NCBI GenBank assembly: GCA_024762845.1
Contig: JANTGQ010000035.1
Location: forward strand, 1 to 10,422
Source of the DNA: Nitratifractor sp.
GTDB taxonomy: Bacteria; Campylobacterota; Campylobacteria; Campylobacterales; Sulfurovaceae
Direction of reading: 5' to 3'
DNA length: 10,422 nt
Shown here: positions 1 through 7,240 of the stretch, piece after piece
Numbering within the stretch: position 1 is the first letter of the stretch
Layout: every line of letters starts with the position of its first letter
Notes under the pieces: generated by a model
Seen by the model: the letters and a program-made list of their open reading frames with translations, nothing else
Database searches by the model: none
What the model was told of the DNA's origin: nothing
Program-made: the position numbers and the translations under genes

Positions 1-449
1 ATGCGCTAGAGCAGATAGAGGGAGAAGCTGATATATTTACTATTGCTTCGATAATTATAGGATTAAAAGAGCACAGTTTAGATGCAATTTCCAAAGAGGC
101 ACTTAACTTTTATGGCAAAGGTGGTATCGCTATTGATACCAAAATAGAAGATGAAAGATTTGATAACTTTGCATTTTTAGCAAGTATTATAAGCTATAAA
201 ATTGCTGATGTAGAGCCAAGTATGATCTGTTATAGTATCTACGAATCATTTGGGGACTATATTGGTGAGATAGTCAACCAAATAAGTAGTAGTGTAAAGA
301 CAAAAACAGTAGCACTCAGTGGAGAAACCTTTGCTAACCAGGCACTCTTTGCCAGAATCCAAAAGAGAATGGGGTTATATAAGCCCCACTTTAATAAAAC
401 ACTCCCAATAGGCAATGAAAATGCAGTTTTTGGAGCTTTGTATCTTTGA
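1..449 (+). CDS. hydE: HypF/Kae1-like hydrogenase maturation protein, probably HydE (5' end missing)
   Basis: The reading frame is open from base 3 to the TGA at 447-449, giving 148 C-terminal residues; the start lies before the window. The tail resembles the C-terminal Kae1-like domain of the HypF encoded next door. Its LSGETFANQALF matches HypF's LSGGVFQNSVLL, and its GNENAVFGALYL matches HypF's NDGGITLGQIVSL, with similar spacing, so it is a HypF-related paralog rather than HypF itself. In Helicobacter and Wolinella the hyd operon encodes HydE, an accessory protein needed for hydrogenase activity that, as I recall, carries such a domain; this is why I suggest HydE. The GG of the HypF motif is GE here, so the ATP-site chemistry may differ. 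The gene overlaps hypF by 4 bases, implying co-transcription and translational coupling. Identity as HydE is inferred; membership of the HypF/Kae1-like group is better supported. Confidence 0.65.
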   Translation, partial: ALEQIEGEADIFTIASIIIGLKEHSLDAISKEALNFYGKGGIAIDTKIEDERFDNFAFLASIISYKIADVEPSMICYSIYESFGDYIGEIVNQISSSVKTKTVALSGETFANQALFARIQKRMGLYKPHFNKTLPIGNENAVFGALYL

Positions 450-2659
450 AAAGTTACCAAATAGATATAAGAGGTGTCGTGCAAGGAGTTGGTTTTAGAC
501 CCTTTGTCTATCGCCTCGCTACAAAGCTTAATTTAAAAGGAGAGGTTTTAAACAACTCTCTTGGCGTTACTATCAAGGTTAATGCTACGCAAAAAGAGTT
601 AGAACTCTTTTTAGAGAAACTGCAAAAAGAACTTCCACCCCTGGCAAAGATTGATTCTATTAAAAGTAGAGAGATTGAATTTCAAGAGTTTACCAACTTC
701 TCTATTATCCAAACAAGTGAGCAGAGTTTAAAAACTGCCCTACTCCCACCAGATATTAGTATCTGCAGAGAGTGTGAAGCAGAACTTTTTGATAAAAATA
801 ACAGACGCTACCTATACCCATTTATCACTTGCACAAATTGCGGTGTAAGGTATTCTATAATCGAAAAACTCCCCTACGACAGAATAAACACCTCTATGAA
901 ATTTTTTAAAATGTGTGATGAGTGCCAGAGGGAGTATAATAATCCACTCGATAGACGCTACCACGCCCAACCAATTGGCTGCTGGAATTGTGGACCAAGC
1001 GTTGAATTACTTATTAATAATCAAGAGGTAAAAATAGAGGGGTTAGATGCTATAGAAGATGCTGTATCTCTTTTAAAGAGTGGAAAGATTATCGCGCTAA
1101 AAGGTGTTGGCGGATACCATCTAATTTGCGATGCAACAAATGAAGAGGCAATAAAAGAGCTTAGAAAAAGGAAAAAAAGAGCCCATAAGCCATTTGCCAT
1201 AATGGTAAAAGATATAACTATGGCTAAAGAGTTAGCTATAATCTCACTAAAAGAAGAAGAGCTTTTAAGCTCCAAAGAGCGCCCTATTGTAATTTGTAAA
1301 TCACTGCTGCCATCTAACTCGAAAATTGCACCAAATATTAGTAAAATTGGTCTCTTTTTACCATATACACCACTGCATTTGCTTATTTTAGAGAAACTAC
1401 AGAAACCAATAGTTGCAACAAGTGCAAACATTAGCGATGAACCAATTGCTATAAATTTAGAAAGTTTACAAAAACTGCACAATGTTTATGATGCAGTGCT
1501 AAATCACAATAGAGAGATTGTAAATGGCTGCGATGATTCTGTTGTAATGCTTGTGCAAAATCGCGTTGTAACTTTGCGACGAGCAAGAGGATACACACCG
1601 CTGAGTATCAAACTTCCTTTTAAACTTAAAGAGCCAACTCTCGCTTTAGGTGCTAACCAAAAAAGCACAATTGCTATTGGTTTTGAAGATAACGCTATAC
1701 TCTCGCCCCATATTGGCGATTTAGATGGAATTAATTCGATAGAGTACTATAAAAAGAATATTGAAACACTGCAAAGAATTTATAACTTTGAACCTAAAAG
1801 AGCAGTTTGCGATATACATCCAAATTACGAAAGCACAAAACATGCATTAGAAATAACTACACAAAATAAAAATATAACACTAAATCAAGTCCAACACCAC
1901 CATGCTCATATTTTAGCTACAATGGTTGAGTACAAGTTAACGGGAAAAGTCTTTGGCGTTGCCTTTGATGGTACAGGTGCAGGTACTGATGGTAAACTTT
2001 GGGGCGGAGAGTTTTTACTCTGCGACTACCAAAGTTTTAAGAGAATAGCTCATATCAACTATTTTAAACTTTTAGGAGGTGAGAGAGCAATCAAAGAGCC
2101 AAAAAGAGTCGCTTTGAGTCTCCTCTTTGATACATTTGGCAAAGAGGCACTCTCTTTAAATATTCCGACAATTCAATCCTTTAAAAAAAAGGAGTTACAT
2201 ATACTCTATCTAGCTTGGCAAAAAGGTTTAAATGCACCTCTTAGCTCCTCTATGGGTAGATTGTTTGATGCTGTAGCTTCAATTACAGGTGTAATTCAAG
2301 AGCTAAGTTTTGAGGGTCAAAGTGGTCTCTTGCTTGAAGAGCTCTACAATCCAGATATAGACACAGCCTACAGTTTTAAAGTAAATAATGAGTCTATTGC
2401 TATACAAACGCTTATTCAAGAGATCATAGATGAACCAGACAAAACTGTTGCAGTTTCACGATTTTTCAATACTATTGTCAATATTGTTGCATCTATTTAC
2501 CAGGAGTACTCCAACTACCCACTACTCTTAAGTGGTGGAGTGTTTCAAAATAGTGTTTTACTTAATTTACTCTTAGAAAAGTTTCCCAATGCTTATATAT
2601 CTAATAAAATACCACCAAATGATGGTGGAATAACTCTTGGTCAAATTGTATCTTTATAA
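446..2659 (+). CDS. hypF: Carbamoyltransferase HypF, hydrogenase maturation
   Basis: HypF takes the carbamoyl group from carbamoyl phosphate, via carbamoyl-AMP, and passes it to the C-terminal cysteine of HypE as the source of the two CN ligands of the [NiFe] site. All domains are present in 737 residues, a normal length. An acylphosphatase-like domain spans about 1-90 (GVVQGVGFRPF near 10-20). Two zinc fingers follow (C107, C110, C129, C132 and C157, C160, C179, C182). A YrdC-like domain covers roughly 200-385. The Kae1-like domain runs from about 395 to the end, with the metal-binding HHHAH at 484-488, FDGTGAGTDG near 508-516 and SGGVFQN near 696-702. The start is TTG at 446, overlapping the preceding TGA, with GGAG at 432-435 ten bases upstream. 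No closer ATG keeps the conserved N-terminus. The 3' end overlaps the convergent minus-strand gene by 19 bases. Confidence 0.97.
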   Translation: MKSYQIDIRGVVQGVGFRPFVYRLATKLNLKGEVLNNSLGVTIKVNATQKELELFLEKLQKELPPLAKIDSIKSREIEFQEFTNFSIIQTSEQSLKTALLPPDISICRECEAELFDKNNRRYLYPFITCTNCGVRYSIIEKLPYDRINTSMKFFKMCDECQREYNNPLDRRYHAQPIGCWNCGPSVELLINNQEVKIEGLDAIEDAVSLLKSGKIIALKGVGGYHLICDATNEEAIKELRKRKKRAHKPFAIMVKDITMAKELAIISLKEEELLSSKERPIVICKSLLPSNSKIAPNISKIGLFLPYTPLHLLILEKLQKPIVATSANISDEPIAINLESLQKLHNVYDAVLNHNREIVNGCDDSVVMLVQNRVVTLRRARGYTPLSIKLPFKLKEPTLALGANQKSTIAIGFEDNAILSPHIGDLDGINSIEYYKKNIETLQRIYNFEPKRAVCDIHPNYESTKHALEITTQNKNITLNQVQHHHAHILATMVEYKLTGKVFGVAFDGTGAGTDGKLWGGEFLLCDYQSFKRIAHINYFKLLGGERAIKEPKRVALSLLFDTFGKEALSLNIPTIQSFKKKELHILYLAWQKGLNAPLSSSMGRLFDAVASITGVIQELSFEGQSGLLLEELYNPDIDTAYSFKVNNESIAIQTLIQEIIDEPDKTVAVSRFFNTIVNIVASIYQEYSNYPLLLSGGVFQNSVLLNLLLEKFPNAYISNKIPPNDGGITLGQIVSL
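2612..2628 (-). terminator. Possible terminator hairpin for the minus-strand transposase-like gene
   Basis: CCACCA (2612-2617) and TGGTGG (2623-2628) form a perfect 6-bp stem with a 5-base loop. Read on the minus strand it lies 12 bases past the stop of the transposase-like gene and is followed by TATTTTATT, a T-rich tail, as in a weak intrinsic terminator. On the + strand no T-run follows. The bases also encode the conserved PPNDGG end of HypF, so the symmetry may be a by-product of protein constraint. Confidence 0.3.
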
Positions 2660-3285
2660 TCCAAAATAACCCTCTTGTTAAATCTCCACTCTGCCTCTTT
2701 CAGATAGTATATAAAATTTTCGCTCTTCACCCCTTTGTATTGTATAATAAATTTTTCAAAGTAGTTCCAGAAGTCCCTAATTGTACTCTGTGCTGTGGAT
2801 ATCTTGGAGACTCTGTTAAATCTTAAATATTTCAAAAACAGTTTACTCTTATCAGGGGTCTCCATATGATACTTTTTGAGTGAAGGCATCTTAATATTAT
2901 AGACTCTATTATCGTAGGACATTGTTAAAAAATGCTCTATTTTATTAATATTTTGCTCGACATTTAAGCTCTTTGGTATATAGAGATACTCATCATACCC
3001 ATCTACTCTGTCACTGTTTCTGTTAAAATCTATCTCTAACTTCTCTGTAAGCTCTTTGCGAAAAGTGTCAAAATACTTTAAGACAGTGGCGATGTGTATC
3101 TTCTCTCTCTTTGCCGTTGCTGTCGCTGTAGTACCTGATTGAAAACATTCTCGTAAGCGCATCTTTTTTTCTAGTTTTGCCATAGAGAACTTTCTTTTAC
3201 ACTTTGCACATTTTCGTTGGTTATTTGATAATGTATAGATAATTGGGTGAGAACAATAGATGCAATTCATACGATAATTATACAA
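2641..3285 (-). CDS. IS1595-like transposase-derived zinc-ribbon/HTH protein, probably inactive as transposase
   Basis: The 214-residue product opens with a zinc ribbon (C8, C11, C26, C29; CX2C-X14-CX2C) followed by a likely helix-turn-helix around 38-80, the usual N-terminal layout of IS1595-type transposases. The C-terminus has IRDFWNYFEKF (169-179) and YLKEAEWRFNKR (194-205), matching the family's NxxExFW...K and YLxExxxRxN signature. The DDE core appears broken. A DE pair is present at 98-99, but the stretch to the FW motif is only about 74 residues, and the N and E of NxxExFW are S167 and R170. I therefore read it as a degenerate or domesticated DNA-binding protein. The start is TTG with AGGA (3292-3295) six bases upstream. 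An alternative ATG (codon 6, 3268-3270) lies six bases past a TATAAT on the minus strand and would give a leaderless message. No terminal inverted repeats are evident. A regulatory role for the cluster is speculative. Confidence 0.7.
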   Translation of the reverse strand: MYNYRMNCIYCSHPIIYTLSNNQRKCAKCKRKFSMAKLEKKMRLRECFQSGTTATATAKREKIHIATVLKYFDTFRKELTEKLEIDFNRNSDRVDGYDEYLYIPKSLNVEQNINKIEHFLTMSYDNRVYNIKMPSLKKYHMETPDKSKLFLKYLRFNRVSKISTAQSTIRDFWNYFEKFIIQYKGVKSENFIYYLKEAEWRFNKRVILDYKDTI

Positions 3286-3344
3286 TTTGGTTCCTAAATT
3301 AGAGTAGAAATTAATATTTTAAAGAGGACTTAAAAGAAATTAAC

Positions 3345-3350
3345 TACAAT
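3345..3350 (+). promoter_or_regulatory. Candidate -10 box of the nicO-hyp operon
   Basis: TACAAT differs from TATAAT at one position and lies 27 bases before the nicO-like start. No -35 box is recognisable at the expected spacing, which is common for sigma-70 promoters in Campylobacterota. The 92-base gap 3286-3377 is the only clear place upstream of the operon for a promoter. Confidence 0.4.
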
Positions 3351-3364
3351 AATGAATATTCATT
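3351..3364. promoter_or_regulatory. Perfect 14-bp palindrome, candidate operator
   Basis: AATGAATATTCATT is a perfect inverted repeat with no spacer. It begins directly after the candidate -10 box and ends two bases before the AAAGG ribosome site of the nicO-like gene, so it would cover the expected transcription start. This is where a repressor would block initiation. Symmetry also arises readily in AT-rich DNA, and the protein that might bind it is unknown. Confidence 0.4.
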
Positions 3365-3377
3365 CAAAGGTAAATTA

Positions 3378-4019
3378 ATGGACGCTTCACTTTTAATCAT
3401 CTTTTGGTATGGTGTTTTACATGCGTTTGGACCAGACCATTTAACCGCTATTGCTGATTTCTCTATAGGAAAAAATAGAAAAAAAACTATGCTTATAACA
3501 GTTCTTTTTGCTATTGGTCATGGAATTAGTCTCTTTATTTTTGCCAAAATTCTCCAAAGTTTTCACTTTAAAGGTGAGCTTTTAGAGTATGGAGATATTA
3601 TCTCTGCAACTGTAATTGTAGGTATGGGGCTCTATTTACTCTTTATGGTTTTTACCGATAGAATCCAGTTAAAAAAACATATACATAATGGAGAAGAGCA
3701 TATTCATATCTGGTTTGGAAAGTCACACTCCCATGATGACAAAGTTCAAGAGGGTGGCTCTTTTACAATGGGGCTTTTAATGGGTGCTGGTGGTGTAAGA
3801 GGTATGCTAATTACTCTTGGAGCAGTAGGGAGTGGTGATGTAAATTTACTAATGGTAGCATTTTTTACAGCTGGAGTTATGCTAATATTTACACTATTTG
3901 GCTTAATAATATCTTACTTAAATAACAGATTATTAAGTAGCAAAAGAAATGTTAGAGGTGCATTTGCAGTAGCAGGTGTTGTTTCGTTGATTGTCGGAAC
4001 CAATATTTTACTATCATAA
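3378..4019 (+). CDS. NicO-like nickel/cobalt permease
   Basis: This 213-residue integral membrane protein has about six hydrophobic segments (roughly 4-24, 36-58, 73-92, 129-151, 156-181, 194-212). The first contains H15-AFGP-D20-H21, an HX4DH arrangement characteristic of nickel/cobalt permeases, and the second contains GHG around H48. A histidine-rich loop between segments three and four (H101, H103, H108, H110, H117, H119) is a plausible metal-collecting site. The likely job is uptake of nickel across the inner membrane for the hydrogenase, as its position first in the hyp operon suggests. AAAGG at 3366-3370 precedes the ATG by seven bases. Only two bases separate its last sense codon region from the hypB ribosome site, which overlaps its stop. 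An exporter or a related HupE/UreJ- or TauE-like transporter is possible; the metal is inferred from motif and context. Confidence 0.75.
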   Translation: MDASLLIIFWYGVLHAFGPDHLTAIADFSIGKNRKKTMLITVLFAIGHGISLFIFAKILQSFHFKGELLEYGDIISATVIVGMGLYLLFMVFTDRIQLKKHIHNGEEHIHIWFGKSHSHDDKVQEGGSFTMGLLMGAGGVRGMLITLGAVGSGDVNLLMVAFFTAGVMLIFTLFGLIISYLNNRLLSSKRNVRGAFAVAGVVSLIVGTNILLS

Positions 4020-4024
4020 AGGAG
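4018..4024 (+). promoter_or_regulatory. Ribosome binding site that fixes the hypB start
   Basis: AAAGGAG overlaps the TAA of the nicO-like gene (4017-4019) and lies five bases before ATG 4030. It supports a product beginning MCDECGCS rather than the longer in-frame extension from 3991, which lies inside the nicO-like gene. Confidence 0.8.
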
Positions 4025-4029
4025 AGAAA

Positions 4030-4785
4030 ATGTGTGATGAGTGCGGATGTAGTGTAGGAGGAGCAGAGGCTGTACATAGCCATAGCCACCAAAAAGCCCA
4101 TGAGACTTTACATCATAACCCACAGTTAAATGATGAAAAGACTATAACAGTAATTAAAAAGATTTTAGATAAAAATGACCACGAAGCTGCTCATAATAGA
4201 GCACATTTGGAAAAAGCAAATGTTTTAGGCATTAACCTAATGAGCAGCCCTGGTTCTGGTAAAACTACACTTCTAGAATATTTGGCAGATGTTGCTAATT
4301 TTGACTTCGCAGTTGTAGAGGGAGATTTAGAGACAAACAAAGATGCAGACAGATTGAAAACAAAAGGTATAAATGCTGTTCAGATACAAACTGGTAGTGC
4401 TTGTCACCTAGATGCTTTTATGGTACATAAAGGGTTACACGATATTACATTGAATGATATTGATATACTTTTTGTTGAGAATGTAGGCAATTTAGTTTGC
4501 CCTGCAAGCTATGATGTTGGTACACACCTGAACATTGTACTTGTATCAGTACCCGAAGGCGAAGATAAGATTGCAAAATATCCAGTAATGTTTAGGCAAG
4601 CAGATTTAATTTTAATAACAAAAACAGACCTTTTACCACACTTTAAATACGATATTGAGGCTGAGAAAAAAGAGGCGAGAAAATTAAAACCAAATGTAGA
4701 TATTTTAGAAGTTAATATTAATGATATTGACAGCATTAAAGCAGTTGCGGAGTGGATAGAGTTTAAACGAAAGATGAGGAGCTGA
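4030..4785 (+). CDS. hypB: Hydrogenase nickel incorporation GTPase HypB
   Basis: HypB is a cytoplasmic GTPase that works with HypA to insert nickel into the hydrogenase large-subunit precursor. The 251-residue protein starts with the high-affinity metal motif CDECGC (2-7) and continues with a short His-rich stretch (H16, H18, H20, H24, H28, H29) that may store nickel. The SIMIBI-class G domain follows: P-loop SSPGSGKT at 72-79, EGDLETNKDADR near 97-108, and TKTD at 197-200 in place of NKxD. The G-domain metal ligands are present as ACHLDA (C125, H126) and NLVCPA (C157). It therefore combines both metal sites plus a His-rich segment. ATG 4030 is chosen because it has a strong ribosome site and yields the canonical N-terminus. 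hypC follows after three bases, so translation is probably coupled. Confidence 0.97.
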   Translation: MCDECGCSVGGAEAVHSHSHQKAHETLHHNPQLNDEKTITVIKKILDKNDHEAAHNRAHLEKANVLGINLMSSPGSGKTTLLEYLADVANFDFAVVEGDLETNKDADRLKTKGINAVQIQTGSACHLDAFMVHKGLHDITLNDIDILFVENVGNLVCPASYDVGTHLNIVLVSVPEGEDKIAKYPVMFRQADLILITKTDLLPHFKYDIEAEKKEARKLKPNVDILEVNINDIDSIKAVAEWIEFKRKMRS

Positions 4786-4788
4786 TTT

Positions 4789-5076
4789 ATGTGTCTTTCA
4801 ATCCCTAGTAAAGTTGTAGAGATAAACGAGGATAAAACGGCTTGCAGAGTTGATACAATGGGTGTAGTAAGGGAAGCTAGTTTAATGATGATGGCTAATG
4901 AAGAGGTAAATATTGGGGATTATGTTTTGCTTCATATTGGCTTTGTAATGAATAAGATTGATGAGAAAGAGGCACTAGCTTCAATTGAGACTTATAAAGA
5001 GATTTTAGAACTTATGGATGAAGAGCAGAGGCGCCAAACTATTTTAGAGAGTGATAACTGCGACGGTAGAGAGTAA
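4789..5076 (+). CDS. hypC: Hydrogenase assembly chaperone HypC
   Basis: HypC, with HypD, carries the iron as the Fe(CN)2CO unit and presents it to the hydrogenase large subunit. The 95-residue product has the diagnostic start MCLSIP; C2, exposed after removal of Met1, binds iron and the large subunit. GDYVLLHIGFVM (43-54) contains the conserved H49. The beta-barrel core is followed by a helix and a short acidic tail. GAGGAG at 4776-4781, inside the end of hypB, is the ribosome site, seven bases from the ATG. The stop overlaps the hypD start by one base (TAATG). Only one HypC-type chaperone is seen in this window, so it would serve whichever hydrogenase large subunits the organism makes unless a paralog lies elsewhere. 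Confidence 0.96.
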   Translation: MCLSIPSKVVEINEDKTACRVDTMGVVREASLMMMANEEVNIGDYVLLHIGFVMNKIDEKEALASIETYKEILELMDEEQRRQTILESDNCDGRE

Positions 5077-6218
5077 TGGAGCTAGAGCTAAAAAACCTTT
5101 ATGATGACTTTCGAGATGGCAAAACTATAAAAGCATATGCAAAAATCATAGAGCAGGATGCAGATAAATTAGATAGAACTATCAATATAATGGAAGTTTG
5201 TGGTGGGCATACACATACAATTATGAAGTTTGGCTTACCCCAACTACTGCCTGAAAATATAAAATTTATCCATGGTCCTGGATGTCCGGTTTGCATTATG
5301 CCAAAAGAGCGCATTGACCACGCATATATTTTGGCTCTGCAGCCAGATACAATACTTGTAACACTTGGAGATATGATAAAAGTCCCAGGTAGTAAAGGGA
5401 GTTTACAGCAAGCCAGAGCCAAAGGTGCGGATGTACGGTTTGTATATTCACCAATGGAGGTACTAAAAATTGCTAAAGAGAATCCAGATAAGAAAATAAT
5501 ATTTTTTGCAATAGGTTTTGAAACTACAACCCCAATGACAGCAGTTGTAATTGAGCAAACTATCATATTGGGGCTTAAAAATTTATACTTTCACATTAAC
5601 CATGTAACCGTACCGGAGGTTATGAGAGAGTTAATAGATAGTAGAGATATTCATATAGATAGCTACAATAACCAGATAGATGCTTTTTTGGGACCTAGCC
5701 ATGTAAGTGTAATTTCAGGTGCAAAAATTTATAAAGAGTTTCCAGCTACTTATAATCGCCCTGTTGTAGTTGCAGGGTTTGAACCGGTAGATGTGATGGA
5801 AGCTATCTCTATGCTCGTTAAACAATTTGTAGAAAATAGATGTGAACTCGAGGTTCAGTATAAAAGAGTGGTTACCATGGAGGGTAACTTAAATGCCCAA
5901 AATGTTATAGATAAATACTTCGAAAAAAGGGAGTTATTTAAGTGGAGAGGGCTTGGGAATGTTCCAGATAGTGCACTCAAATTAAAAGCTGAATACAGCT
6001 TTTTAGATGCAGAGCTTATCTATAGAGATATTTTACCAATTGAAGAGGTAGAAGATCATAAACTCTGCATATGTGGTGATATTTTACGTGGCATGGCAAA
6101 ACCACCAGAGTGTACCATTTTTGGGACTGCTTGCAAACCAAATACCCCTATTGGATCATGTATGGTTAGTAGCGAAGGGGCATGTGCAGCGTATTATAAA
6201 TATGGAAATTTGCTTTAA
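5076..6218 (+). CDS. hypD: Hydrogenase maturation iron-sulfur protein HypD
   Basis: HypD is the iron-sulfur scaffold on which, with HypC, the iron receives its CN and CO ligands. The product has 380 residues, the usual length. The redox-active and iron-binding motifs are present: EVCGGHTHT with C42 and H45, and GPGCPVC with C70 and C73. The C-terminal cluster region has C331, C333, C346, C353, C362 and C370, which includes the ligands of the [4Fe-4S] cluster, and the conserved MVSSEGAC near 363-370. The ATG overlaps the hypC stop by one base, and the ribosome site is weak, so reinitiation by ribosomes finishing hypC probably drives translation. Twenty bases separate it from hypE. Confidence 0.97.
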   Translation: MELELKNLYDDFRDGKTIKAYAKIIEQDADKLDRTINIMEVCGGHTHTIMKFGLPQLLPENIKFIHGPGCPVCIMPKERIDHAYILALQPDTILVTLGDMIKVPGSKGSLQQARAKGADVRFVYSPMEVLKIAKENPDKKIIFFAIGFETTTPMTAVVIEQTIILGLKNLYFHINHVTVPEVMRELIDSRDIHIDSYNNQIDAFLGPSHVSVISGAKIYKEFPATYNRPVVVAGFEPVDVMEAISMLVKQFVENRCELEVQYKRVVTMEGNLNAQNVIDKYFEKRELFKWRGLGNVPDSALKLKAEYSFLDAELIYRDILPIEEVEDHKLCICGDILRGMAKPPECTIFGTACKPNTPIGSCMVSSEGACAAYYKYGNLL

Positions 6219-6238
6219 ATCCGAGTTAAAGGCATAAA

Positions 6239-7237
6239 ATGCAAAAAAATATTACACTAGCTCACGGAAATGGTGGGCAAGAGAACAATGAGTTAATAGA
6301 GAAAATATTCTATAAATATTTTAAAAATGATATTTTAGAAAAAAGCGAAGACTCTGCACTTTTAAATATAGAGTCTTCTCAAATTACCTTTAGTACCGAT
6401 AGTTTTACAGTCAGCCCCCTATTCTTTCCGGGTGGAGACATAGGTAAACTTAGTATTTGTGGGACCTGTAACGATTTAGCTATGATGGGTGCAAAACCAA
6501 AGTACCTAACATGCTCTTTTATGATAGAAGAGGGAATGAGCCTAAGAGAGTTAGAAAAGATTGTTCGTTCTATGAAAAAAGAGTTAGAGATAAACGAAGC
6601 TAAAATAGTAAGTGGCGATACAAAAGTTGTACCAAAGGGGAGCGTAGATAAGCTATTTATTAATACCTCAGGTATTGGAGAGGTACTCTATAGCGGTATC
6701 TCTGCACACAATTTAGTAGAAGATATGGCAATAGTTGTTAGTCGAGATATTGGAGCACATGGGGCAGTAATTTTTGCCAGCCGAGAGGGGATTAGTTTAG
6801 ATAGCAATCTCACTACTGATAGTGCCTCTTTATACCCACAGGTAAAAGCACTTTTTGATGCAAACTTGGAGATAAAAGCCCTAAGAGATGCTACAAGAGG
6901 AGGAGTTGCCGCAGTACTGAATGAGTGGGCAAAAGCTTCAAATATATGTATAGAAATCGAAGAAGAGGCAGTACCCGTTCGCCATGAAGTCAAAGGGATT
7001 TGTGAACTTTTAGGTTTTGAAGCATTAAATTTGGCAAACGAAGGAACCTTTGTTCTAGCACTACCAAAAGAGCAGGCAGAGCAAGCTTTAGAAGTTTTAA
7101 AAAAGAGTAATCCAAACGCCCAAATTATTGGTAAAGTTACAAATCAATATCCTCAAAAAGTTATACTTAACTCATCATGGGGAACAAAAAGATTTTTAGA
7201 TATGCCAAGCGGTGAACTATTGCCAAGGATTTGCTAA
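6239..7237 (+). CDS. hypE: Carbamoyl dehydratase HypE
   Basis: HypE accepts the carbamoyl group from HypF on its C-terminal cysteine and dehydrates it with ATP to a thiocyanate, which donates CN to the iron on HypC-HypD. The protein has 332 residues and ends in PRIC, with C332 as the carrier residue. ATP-binding features of the PurM/SelD-like superfamily are seen: HGNGGQ (9-14), TDSFTVSP (53-60), GGDIGKL (65-71), CNDLAMMGAKP (77-87) and DATRGGVAAVLNE (217-229). AAAGG at 6228-6232 lies six bases before the ATG. The gene continues the hypBCD run with a 20-base gap and is followed after three bases by hypX. Confidence 0.97.
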   Translation: MQKNITLAHGNGGQENNELIEKIFYKYFKNDILEKSEDSALLNIESSQITFSTDSFTVSPLFFPGGDIGKLSICGTCNDLAMMGAKPKYLTCSFMIEEGMSLRELEKIVRSMKKELEINEAKIVSGDTKVVPKGSVDKLFINTSGIGEVLYSGISAHNLVEDMAIVVSRDIGAHGAVIFASREGISLDSNLTTDSASLYPQVKALFDANLEIKALRDATRGGVAAVLNEWAKASNICIEIEEEAVPVRHEVKGICELLGFEALNLANEGTFVLALPKEQAEQALEVLKKSNPNAQIIGKVTNQYPQKVILNSSWGTKRFLDMPSGELLPRIC

Positions 7238-7240
7238 AAT

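Noticed and set aside
1021..1482. 153-codon open frame on the minus strand inside hypF
   Set aside because: Antisense shadow of a strongly conserved gene with no ribosome site or recognisable motif. The same reasoning removes the minus-strand frames inside hypB, hypD, hypE, hypX and hypA.
2183..2190. A8 run in hypF as a phase-variation or frameshift site
   Set aside because: The frame is intact with normal HypF sequence on both sides, and A-runs encoding lysine are common in such low-GC genomes.
3351..3364. NikR binding site
   Set aside because: The Helicobacter NikR pattern has two half-sites separated by about 11 bases; this palindrome has no spacer and different half-sites.
2641..3377. 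A complete, mobile IS1595 element
   Set aside because: No terminal inverted repeats or target duplications are visible, the catalytic core appears shortened and altered, and the gene end is nested in hypF.
3991..4029. In-frame extension of HypB upstream of MCDECGCS
   Set aside because: It lies inside the nicO-like gene, has no ribosome site, and would bury the canonical N-terminal CXXCGC metal motif; AAAGGAG before 4030 decides the start.
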